64,000 nucleotides of DNA, taken from positions 23,122,227 through 23,186,226 of the forward strand of contig NC_065546.1 in NCBI RefSeq assembly GCF_022605725.1, written 5' to 3'. The DNA comes from Anthonomus grandis grandis (taxonomy: Eukaryota; Arthropoda; Insecta; Coleoptera; Curculionidae). A program made the translations under genes and the position numbers. The notes under the pieces were generated by a model. That model saw nothing but the letters and a program-made list of their open reading frames with translations, was not told where the DNA came from and did not search any database. This document shows, one piece after another, positions 44,401 to 56,400 of this stretch (position 1 is its first letter; every line of letters begins with the position of its first letter).

Positions 44401-47400
44401 TTCTTTAATAGAGCTTTTTAAGATCTTTTTGATAAATTTTTCGTCCAGTTATTTTAAATCGCGGTGTTCTTAATTTTGCTTTTTCTACATCGTAAACACT
44501 TAATTTTTTAATTGCCTCATTTAATGCTTCAATATCCTGTTTGCTTTGGCAATTAATGAATAAATCCCATTTGTCGTATTGCGAATACCCCTAACAGCTA
44601 TTTTTAGTTCTAACGGTTAATATTCTGTTTCAAGCGTAGCCGATCGAGAGTTCTAGCCGTGACCCTGGTTTCGTGGCGTCAAAATTGAAGCCGAGATTTG
44701 GTGGCACACGTCGTACAGTGGAACGACTAAGTGGAGATACCGCGGGACCTAATATTTTACATTTTACAAGATAATATATTTTTTTTATTATTACGTATTT
44801 TTAGGTATATGATAAATGTTTTAAATATTTTTTATTATTTATTTTATTGGAAAAATATACATAAACGTTGTTTCAAATTCGTCTACCCTCAAAATACGAC
44901 AATGGATAATTTACCCCAAAGTTGCACATTATTTACTTGTAAAAAAATATGCCATATAAAAAAATATATATTATATTTTATGTGGTTTTGAAGATTATTG
45001 AGAAAAAAAACAAATTTTCAAAAACTTATTCTTGACACTTTTGTGGGTTATCTTGGTTGCTATGGGAAAGTTTTTGCATTGCTGTATTACTTTTTCGTAA
45101 AAATGTTAATGCCGAAAACAAAATTAGGTAGGTACCTACGCCAAATTTTTGTTGCTTATTTAAAAAATCGAAAATTTGAATGATTCTGAAGATAATCAAA
45201 AAAAACCAAAAAAAAAAGTTTAAATTCATTTTAATTTTTTCTGAGCTTAAACAGAAATGCAGCAAGAGGTAGGCATTATTCTAAATAAAATTAAGATTGT
45301 AAAATGTAAGTTAAAAATAAAATTGTTAATTTACCCACCTAATTTAAACACCGAATTTTTATTCTTTTTAAACTCAAAGCGAGTACCAAAATAGTTTGGT
45401 AGTTTAACATTTTAAATGCGTAATCTTACTATAAACTACAATAATAACTGCAGTACAATATCATTTCGAATCAACGCAAAATACGTGCCCCAGCGCGGAA
45501 TTTTTGCCATCGCGATGCGGTCGTCGCCTCGCATGATTTCGGCTTCTGTTGTGAGGTATCGATGGAAGCGGGGATAAGTGTCCAGGCTAGAACTATCGAT
45601 CGGCTACGTTTCAAGTCCAATTTCATCTTTTCTCTGTTTTGTTTACGTTTTATTATTAAGCTGTGTAAGTTATGGTTTACTAATTTAAAAGATATTACAT
45701 TTCTTGCAATGGAATTTCGTAATTCTAAAACTCAGCTGCAAAATGTTGACTTCAGAAGATGTTAAAACCGCATAGGTTTTACAGAATTCCATTACGGCAT
45801 CCATCGCACTTAATTACTTCTCTGTGTTTATCCTTGCAAGTATCGCAGTCCTTAATTATCAGTATTACTGAAGCACTTCAATCACAACTGGCAATACTGC
45901 ACTACTAACCCCGGTGCCTGGCCAATATTTACATTTATTATCACTTTAAAAAAGGTCTGTATTCAGCCTGCCTCCACTAGCTGATATTATTTTAAGTCAT
46001 AAACATGCCATTTAAACAAAAATCAATATTTAAATTCACTCAAAAATTGAAAATACAGTGCTTTCATTTCAAAACGATCCATCCTTAATAACTTAAAAAA
46101 AAAAAAAAAAAAAAAAAACACGTCAAATTATATATACAGGGGGAAGTTTAATTATGCATTTACTGAAGTTCTGTCAATCACCTCCTCACCTCCAGCTAAC
46201 CCCACTTTAATATGTCAAATGGGAACCCCCATCGTGGTTACATCATAGTAAGAGGCGTAAAATTCTCTATTCAACGGTACCAAAAAAAAATGAAATCGGT
46301 AAATGTGTAAGCAAATAGTTAGCGAAAATGTCTAGAAATAATGAATATTTTATTTACGCCAAACTTTGGTATGTCAAATAGCTACCCCATGGCGTGATAC
46401 ATTATGCTATCAATGGTTGTAAAAAAAAAAATAAAATTGATTGACCAAGAAGCAATTAAAGTGTAAATCGATAGGGTAGAAAAACAAATTTAATTAGTTT
46501 AACAAATTTATTTTATTAAATGTTCAAAATGCGCGCCGTTATTAGCAAGACAATAAAAAAGCCTATTTTCAAACTCCTTACGAACATTGGCAAGGGTCTG
46601 CCCGCTAATTTCTCTGCATTCTTGAAATATTCTATTTTTTAAATTCTCAATACTCTCAGGTGGGGTTTTATAAACTTTGCTTTTTAAGTAGCCTCAAAGA
46701 AAAAAGTCTAGTGGGGTTAGGTCCGGAGACCGCGCAGGCCATTCGATTGCACCACGTCTGCCAATCCACTTTTCTCGAAAATTTTCATCAAGCCACTCTC
46801 GAACTACCAAAGTGTAGTGCGCAGGAGCTCCATCCTGCTGAAAATGTATATTATTTTCATTCAATAATATAGCACCATGTTGATCTACTTGATTTTCCAT
46901 AAATTGGATGATGAAAGGGTATATTGCATTTTCTAAAAGGTTTAAATAAATTTCGCCAGTCAAATTTTCTTCCAAAAAAAATGGCCCGATTATTTCATTC
47001 CCATAAATTCCTGCCCAAACATTAATTTTTTGGAGATATTGGGTATGGCCTTCCCGAAAAACATGCGGATTTTCATTATCCCAGTATCTACAGTTATCTC
47101 TATTCACCAGGCCATTTAAAAAAAAAGGTCGATTCGTCACTGAAGCAAATGTTCTTCAATAAATGGGGATCGTCGTCAATTCGCTGGCACATCACTTCAC
47201 AAAATTGAATTCTCCTATCAAAATCATCTTCTTCGAGTTCATGAAGAATATGAATTTTATAAGGAAAGAACTTATTTTTTTTTTAAACTTTATGTACGGA
47301 ACCAGTGGAAATATTTGTTAGTTTTGCGGCCTTTGGTATAGACAAAGTTGGATCCATAGCAAATTGTCCTAGTACTTCAACTTGGCATGCTTCATCGACA

Positions 47401-50400
47401 ACTCTATTTTCATATTTTTTCTTATTGCAAATCGATCCCGTCTCTTCAAATTTTCGTATCAATTCTAATACGTATTTATGGCTCACGTTTTTATCTTGAT
47501 ACCTTTCATTAAATGCTCTCGCGGTTCTGCGAGCACACCGATCTTGAGCTCCATAAAGGAAAATTATTTCTATTCTTTCGGCTAGCGTATACATCATTTT
47601 ATTAACTCACTGTTTTAACTAAAATTGAAAAATTGCACGCGTCAAACTGACAGTTTTAACAATAATAAATCGCCTGCTTTTTAAACGCCTTAAAAATGTA
47701 AGGTATTGGAGTGTTTTTTTGTACCTATTAGGTAGGTTTCGCAAAAAATATAAGTGAAATAAATACACATACAAAGTTATAAGACTCCAAAGATTTTTGC
47801 AAGAAATTTGAAGACACTCTTTTTTCTCGCAAATAACGGTACACATTCTTTACTTAAAAAAATAAATAATTTGCTTCAACTAAATGTACTGTTTGTTACC
47901 ACACATTTTAACTCCTAAATTGCTTGTATGTTTTTTTTTATGATCTATTATAAAAAATGTAAGAAGTTTAAAATGATGTAGGTACCACACTAAAAGTATT
48001 CATTTAAAATACCAAAGTTTGGCGTAAATAAAATATATATTATTTCTAGACATTTTCGCTAACTATTTGCTTACACATTTACCGATTTCATTTTTTTTGG
48101 TACCGTTGAATAGAGACTTTTACGCTGCTTAACTATGATGTATCACACGATGGGGGTTCCCATTTGACATATTAAAGTGAGGTTAGCTGGAGGTGAGGAG
48201 GTGATTGACACAACTTCAGTAAATGCATAATTAAACGTCCCCCTGTATATCTAATTTGACGTGTTTTTTTTTTTTTTTTTTAGAAGAAAGTTATTAAAGG
48301 TGGATCGTTTTGAAATGAAACCACTGTATACTTCGCAATACCGAAAATATACTACGAAAATGCCGACGGAAACAGACCAATTTCGCGCGCCGTTGCCATT
48401 ATGCGGATTATGCCGATTTTATATAAAGCATTATCAAAGTTTACAAAATATTCAATGTAGCATATTCTGTAAACTTTGGCATTAGCATTTAGTTGATATA
48501 CCAAGTGCAATTTCGTCATTTATCATTTAGAGTATTTACACTAAAACAGATATTTCAGAAAAGTATGGCCATTCGTTAGATCTAAAAATATTAGGTGTTC
48601 AATACCTTTAACAGTTCTTGCTCTTATTCTGCTTTTGATAGTTTTTTTTTACACACACTTTTAGAACTATTTTTAAGGATATTGAATAACAAAAATATAG
48701 GTTAATTTATACACAAAGAAATAACGATGCCAATAATTGTTTTTTTGGATTGACTTAAGCAGCTAGCAAAAAAAGATATTTCTGCAAAACTGGAGGTATG
48801 CGAGCTGAATACGCAAATCGGTTACTCCCTTTTATTGACATTTATATTCATTTGGTTCAACTTTGTTAAAGCCTGGTACTAATGAGTGATATAGGTCTCA
48901 AACTGTTCAAGGCTTTCATGAAGTTTTTGTTTCTTAGATTTCAGTTAAACATGATTTTTTTGCTGTAGATGGGCCTTACCAAATCCCATTTTGTGTGTGA
49001 ACCCTACACCAGGAGGAAGCGGTAGTCAAGCTGAACCTCAGGCGACACCATTCTTAATATTTTGGTGAGCTTCTCTTCATTATTCCAGTGGTCTTTCCTG
49101 ATAAGCTTTGGTAGTTTGACTTTCATAAGTATTTGCATTCTTTTTAGTAAGTCTTCTTCCATAAACTTTATTTTCTATCTTTAGATTGCCTTTTATGGTT
49201 TTCCTTTATCTTGTTCCGTTGTTCTTATTTTGCTCTGTTTGTCTTATCTTGTTTTTACTCCTGCTCTTCAAATAGTAATTTCATTAACTTATCGTCGTCA
49301 CCTTGGCTGGCCTTCTCGTTAAAGGCACCCAGTAATTTGCCCTTGAGGTGTGAGGCTTTTATCCTTTTTACCTCAAATAGTATAAAACCCTCTAATAAGT
49401 TAAGTAAAAACTTAAAAGTAAAACAGTAAAAATAATTTTACTGTTTTACACTGTTACTACTGTTAAAAAAAATTAACTTCATCTTAAAATAACCTCAAGT
49501 TCTAGAATATCTATCTAAATTTTACCTACCCAATTGAAAAGCACACGTATTGTGACTTCGGCTTTTCTCTGGATAATACTGTCCTAGTAAAATAGAAATT
49601 CCTGTTACCATATCCGTCAAAGCGACATTTCCAAGAAAGATATACGTAAATCGTGGCTCCACTCCTATAAAAAAGTGTTGCCTTTTACTAATGCATTATT
49701 TAAATAAATCATTTTATTAAACTTTGCTATGAAATAAATATTTAGGATAATATAGCTGTAATTTTACAGTACATTACAAATTACAGAGAAATGATAAACA
49801 GAGTGTTCATTTAAAAACTTCCCACAACGGATTTATCGAAAACCACTGTTTAAAAAAAAAACGCCGAAATGCGTCAAAAGGTTTGTCAAGGGGGACAACT
49901 TTCTAACCTAAAATTAGTTCACCCTCTTTCACCCTCTGCCCCCCAGGGTCATCACCTTAAAAATTTTAAATGGCAAGGGGTATCGAGTAATAGCTTGTTT
50001 AAAAGGTCTTTCGAAGTCTTTTATTTTGACGTTTGATTTTTTTAAATCGGTCGATTCGTTTTCGAGAAAATTAGAAAAATCTTTGTTTATCTTAATTTGT
50101 TCAGATAGAAAACAAAAACATGAAAATATCAGTTTTTATTTCAATAAGTGTTCAAAATGTTGCCCGCTAGGGTTTCCCAAATCTACAATTCGTTTTTTAA
50201 CATTTAAATATTGTAGGAACATATTGTGTCATACATCGTTAAAATCGTAATAAAATATGCTATTTTTTACAGGGTGTACTTTTTTTTACGCGCCATATAA
50301 TAAAACTAAGTTGATGATGGTTTCTTCGAAACGAAACGTCGTACGAAAAATCTCGCAATGTTATTTTTTAGAGCTAAAAAAGTGGCCATGAGAAAGTGTC

Positions 50401-53400
50401 TTTTGTTTTTCCATATCTCTTTAAATAACGCCAGCAAAAAATAAAAACTAAATCGGCAAATTTCGGTTTTTCTCGAATATCTCCAGAACTGCTCAAAATT
50501 TTAAAACTTTCTAAACGACGTATTGTTAGGCTCTAAAATGCGCAACTTTTCTCTAATTTAATCAACCTTGTATCTTCTATAGCTGCCGAGATCTCCATGA
50601 TAGACATCCTTATCTTGGACACACTGTATTTCCAGCAAGACGGCGCTCCTCCTCACTATGTTCTTCCCGTTCGGCAATGGCTAGACGACGAGTTTCCAGA
50701 TAAATGGATAGGGTGAAGGGGGCCTATAGAATGGCCTGCTAGATCTCCTGATATGACGCCGTTAGACTTTTTTCTATGGGGTCATTTGAAATCTATTGTG
50801 TTTACTCCCCAACCTGAAAGTTTGGATGAACTTCGTCAACGCATCATCGACAGCTGTCATGATATCCCACAATATGTTTTTGAAAATGTCCGTCAGGAAT
50901 TTGAACATGGCCTGTTGTCATTGTTTGGCCAAAAACGGGCAACATTTTGAACACTTATTGAAATAAAAACTGATATTTTCATGTTTTTGTTTTCTATCTG
51001 AACAAATTAAAATAAATAAAGATTTTTCTAATTTTCTCGAAAACGAATCGACCGATTTAAAAAAATCAAACGTCAAAATAAAAGACTTCGAAAGATCTTT
51101 TAAACAAGCTATTACTCGATACCCCTTGCGATTTAAAATTTTTAAGGGGATGACTCTGGGGGGCAGAGGGTAAAAGAGGGTGAAGTAATTTTAGGTTAGA
51201 AAGTTGTCCCCCTTGACAAACCTTTTGACATATTTTGGCGTTTTTTTTTAAACAGTGGTTTTCGATAAATCCGTGGTGTGAAGTTTTCAAATGAACACCC
51301 TGTATATAATACTAACCTACACAAATAAATATCTTAAATGTTTCAGGATTTTGATTCATTCAGGGAGCAGCAGGACGCAACGTATGTGTCCGAATAAAAA
51401 TTATTTTTTAATGGAATTATTGGAACAGAGTTTCAATAAATCTACTAAAAGAATATGCTTTTTAAACAAAGCCATATTAATGTGAAAATTAAATAGTCTT
51501 GACAATTATGTAATCACGTTCTCCTGGATTTTTTGTGTTTAACAAGCCTAGTTTAAATTTAAATAGGATTCTTTCTGGATTGAATAAAATATATAAAAGA
51601 GTTTTATAATGTTATTCTATTTATCCCAGAGGGTAATTTAAATGCCAGCATTTCTAATTCAGATTAAATTCCTGAAGAATTTATTGAAAACCTACATTAT
51701 TTGCAGAAATAGTTTGGACCAGACTTTAACCTCGAGGTATCGAAGCTTCTTAGATTTTATGGCTTTAAACAGTTTCTTGTATTAATAGAAAATGTTCGTT
51801 TCCAGGGTAATTTATTTCTCTCCTCGCAGAAATACATCATCGACTTAAAGAAACTTAACTCTGTTTAATATTAATAATTTTTCCATACATAATGTATACA
51901 TAAACTTTTATATTTAAGTGTAAAATAAGCATAAAATGAAATTACGCTATTAAATATTCCTATACAAACCATATCTGATAAACCAGTCCAAAAACTCTTC
52001 AATATGTATACTTAAAGAATTTTTGCCTTTCAAACTAAGAATCATAGTTTAAAATAAAATCATGTTTTTTATTTAATTTGATTTAGTTCTAAAAATTGTG
52101 TTTAATTAAGAATGGGTAAAAAGCCTCAGAAAAAGTAAGTTTCTGTAAAAGCATACCACTATAACGCAGTTTTTTTTTACATAGTTTTCTGATCGAGCTT
52201 TAACTAATAATTGATCTTATTCTATTTCTACCTCCAAATAAATTTCTCGATCTGTATCGTTATGCGTTCTTGAAACTAAGATTTTGTCCAAGATTAATTT
52301 GATTTTTTGATGTTTAATGTCTTTGGTGGAATAGTGGCGGTCAAATTCACGTATAATAAAAGTCAAATATCATGCAATTTAAATAGCTGGTCAAGTACAC
52401 CTCAACACGGGACGAAGTTGACCATTACAGTTTTTGGTTTTTTAATACCTAAAAAAATAATGCATATTCCATTAAATATTATTTATATTCGTAGACTCAC
52501 AATATAGGCTACGAGATCTACGTTATTTTTTTAAATATACTACTAAAGATAATTCCTTTCAAAGTTCAAAATTGGTTAAATTCACGCGGTTTTACGGTAT
52601 TAACTCTGGAATGCTACTTGGGGTACATTTGTACCCCATCATTAATCATATCTCAAGTTAAATGGAAGTCGGCGGGGGAACGAACGCCGACGTCTTATTA
52701 GTTTCAAGACGCGGCAAGTCAGTTCGCGTACGACAATTGACATTGGCATACAGTTTTTTCTTTTCGAGATTTGTGATATTTGGGGTTAGCGCGTACCCCA
52801 GTGTAGCAGTTTAGGTTAAATATACTCTGTGATTATTTCGCTTCTCAGTAGATTTTGGTGATTATTATTATATGAGTAAGTATCTTTTTTTTGAAAAATA
52901 TTTCTAAAATATGTCTATAATACTTTGAAAATATTTTAGTTTTTATATTTATTATATTATAATTATAAGTTATTATATTTTTCTTTGATTTTTAAGTTAT
53001 TATTGATTGTCTTTGTTAGGCTGCACGAATAATGGCTGGGCAGAAAAAGTTCTTCGACCTAACAAAGCCTGAAGATGTCGGAGAAATTCATCGCATTCTC
53101 TATCAATCTGATTCAGACAGTTTTTCGGATGACAGCGGGGAGGAAGATGCCGTTATACCTGATTTTAAAGAGGAGCCAGAAGAGGATGAAATACACGGCA
53201 ATCAAATCAATCCTAATTCTTTTATTGCACCAGAACAGACTCAGGATACCTTTCCATCTGATACAGATTCGGAAGATGACAATATACCATTGGCAGAAAT
53301 ACAGGCGATCAACAGAGATATGGTGGAAATTTTACCAGTGCCTACCAAATTAAGGGGTAAAAATGGGTTTATGTGGTCAGGTAAGAAAGGCGCAATTCAT

Positions 53401-56400
53401 CGTACACCAAAACGAAATCTGGTTTTGCATTTACCTGCAAACAAAAACGAAGCAAAACATATAACATCGGGAACTGAAGTTTGGAAATTATGTTTCACTT
53501 AAGAAAATCTCGATAAAATTACCCAATATACTAATAACGAGATCCAAGTTCAACGATTGAAATATTCAAATAAGAACGATGACCAAGATACTGATGCACC
53601 TGTTATTACGCCAGTAGGTAAGAGACCCTCTTGGACTAAGGATACAAACAGCATTGAACTCCAAGCACTTTTCGGACTATTTTATTATGCCGGTGTTATG
53701 AAAATGGCCGGAGTTTTGACCAAGGAACTATTTGATAAAGACACAGGAATTCCAATATTCCGTGCTACCATGCCCGAGGCACGTTTCAGGTTTTTGATAA
53801 ACTGTCTTCGATTTGATGATAAGCAGTCCAGAGCTGAAAGAAAAGAAACTGATAAGCTTGCAGCTTTTCGAGAGGTATTTGAGAGGTCAATCGTAAAAAT
53901 GCAAAACCTATATACTCCTTCAGAATATATTACAATTGATGAACAATTGGTTGGTTTTAGAGGGCGATGTCCTTTTAAAATGTACATCCCTTCAAAGCCC
54001 AATAAATACAGAATCAAAATTGTGTTGTCCTGTGATGCCAAAACAGCTTTTGCACTTGATGCTGAAATTTATATAGGAAAAGGTTCCACACCAACTGATG
54101 TTCCTAAAGCTCAGTATTACTGTAATAAGCTAACCAGTTCTGTCCAAGGAACAAATAGGAACTTGACCATGGATAACTGGTTTACTTCTATTGAGACCGC
54201 AAAACATCTTTTGGAGAGGAAAATTACCATTGTTGGTACTGTGAGAAGAAATAAAAAAGAAATTCTTGAGTCGTTTTTGGAACTCAAAGAAAGAAATCAA
54301 AATTCTGCCATGTTTTGCTACAGTGGACATCTGAAACTGTTATCATACTGTCCACCCAAGAGTGCTAAAAAAGCAGTAATTATGCTTTCGACAATGCACG
54401 AAAAAGGTGATGAGCCATTTACGACCAAGTTACCAGAAATTATTCAATTTTATAATTCTACAAAAGGAGGAGTGGATACTTTAGACCAGTTGTGCCACAC
54501 TTATTCTACTGGTAGAAAAACACGTCGCTGGCCATTATGTTTGTTCTATAATTTGTTGGATATTCTGGGATATAATTCACTGATTCTTTTGCGTGGCTCT
54601 GGTGAAGTGAATAAAGAAATTGAAAAGCACAGGAGAGAATACCTCAAGAAGCTTGCCCTTGACCTGGTCAGACCGCACATGATGAGTCGTTTGGAAGCTC
54701 CAACTTTGAGGCGCGAACTCCGTGAAACTATGTATAGGGTCCTCAAGATAACTACTTCAGAAGAAGTACCTACTAGGCTTACAAAAACAGTGGGTAGGTG
54801 TGTGCTTTGTCCCAGAAGAGAGGATCGAAAATCGAGAGTAAGCTGTGCTGTTTGCAAAAAGTTCGTGTGTTTGCAACATCAAAAAAAAATATGCTCAGTG
54901 TGTGCCGCATGAACATTTTATTATGGATGTGCGTTAAAAGTGTTCTTAGAGACTCGGTTTAAGTTATTATTTTTTTTCTATAAGTGAATAAATTTTTCGT
55001 TTTTCTTAAATACGACGTGTTTTATTTGGGGTACGGTTGTACCTCTGTGTAGCAGATGCAGAGTGGGAAATAAGTGTAATACCAGAGATTTCCCACATTT
55101 CGCGACACACCCCGCTCATTTTGCAAAACTAAAAAATGGCGGCGGGACGCTATTTTGAAAAATAAACTGCCCCATCTTGTTGAAAAACTGTTTCCAACTC
55201 AAACAATAAGGATTGTCTTCAAAATTCTCAAGGAAATAAGAAAAATTACTGAATTTTTAAGATTTTGCCATTTTGCTATGGGCAGGACTTAATAGGCCCA
55301 TAAAGCATTCGGTGGAAGCTTTCAAACGATGTATCGCATGACCCCTCTTTTCTATTTAATTTTATTTTTCAAAATATAAGAAGGGGGAGACAATTAAAAG
55401 CCGCTCTGTATATATACTTATACCAATAGTTGTGCACTCTGTTTAAAAAATAAATATGATCAATATTAAAAGCTAAAACTCCTTCAACTATATATTTTTT
55501 AAATTCTAAAAGAGTATTTTTAACTATTCTAGTGACTCACATTCTCGATATATTTAAAGTAATCCCCTAAAATCAATAAATGAATATGATATTGTAGAAG
55601 AACTATAATTTTTCTTTTTACATAAACTTTATAAAATTGATTTATCTTACAACTACAAAAAACAGCAACTCAAACTATTCTGTAGGAAGGTTTCAATCTA
55701 CTTTTTCACTACTACTTATTAGGCATTTTCGATCCTCGAACGAACATAAAACTTCCCACGTTGTAGTTGCCGTCAATGATAATATATTTTCTGTGCGGAA
55801 TAGTCCAGAAGTCACAATTTTTACCTGCTGCATATTTAAATTGTACCAATTATAAACACCAGTATTTTTCATGAAACCCAAACACACATCAAACTATCTA
55901 TAAAACCAATTTTGAACAAAAAATTAATCTTTCCTTCAAAAAAATAGGACTATACAATAAATAAATGTAATAAAGCGCATAATGAAATTAGCTGACCTGT
56001 ATGCTTAATAAAAGATCTCAGAACATCAATATTAAACTCACTAAAGCAAGTTATAAGGTTATATTTAGAATATATGTACATCAATTAAAGTTTTTCCAAC
56101 CATCGAAAAAAAGTTTTTAATATTAGAGCTTGGTGGCCTATACATTATCCCACAAATTTATGATTCGCCACTATATTATATTTAACCAATAATCCCAATT
56201 TGCCAAATACAATTTTTAGCTGAAATAACCTGATAGTTCTATCATTGCATAAATAAGCAACAATGCCGCCTCCTCTATCAGCATGCCGATTATTCCGTAT
56301 TATTTGGTAATCTGATATTCGTATAAATCTATCGCATACATATATACAGGGTGTCTATTTAATATCGCGGTGCTAGATTGCGGCTAAATCTTGAAACGGA

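Larger units (their letters stand above)
46056..48326. mobile_element. Palindromic MITE split at its centre by element H
   Basis: Flanking element H, 46056-46134 and 48246-48326 are inverted copies: CAGTGCTTTCATTTCAAAAC at the left, its near-complement at the right, each with a poly(A)/poly(T) run and GACGTG near the centre. TA lies outside both ends (46054-46055; 48327-48328). Without element H the MITE would be an almost perfect palindrome of about 160 bp. Confidence 0.8.
49799..51302. mobile_element. Element I: composite mariner derivative, head-to-head 3' ends
   Basis: The left arm 49799-50267 and the right arm about 50840-51302 are long inverted copies. The right end is CACCCTG/TA at 51300-51304; the left end is slightly mutated (CAGAGTGTTC, preceded by AA instead of TA). 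The inverted similarity includes the last part of the transposase coding region on both sides. The centre carries an inserted 357-bp MITE. The 5' two thirds of the gene are absent. Confidence 0.8.

Noticed and set aside
45026..45265. Frame rich in Phe and Leu resembling a membrane segment
   Set aside because: It lies inside the non-coding foldback element, and its hydrophobicity follows from T-rich sequence.
53685..54857. Several minus-strand frames over 60 codons
   Set aside because: All are opposite the piggyBac transposase and lack any motif.
55637..55887. Overlapping frames on both strands within receptor intron 1
   Set aside because: Tested as a possible TM2 exon of the receptor, but the peptide has no helix motif and the correct exon 2 was found at 49664-49530.
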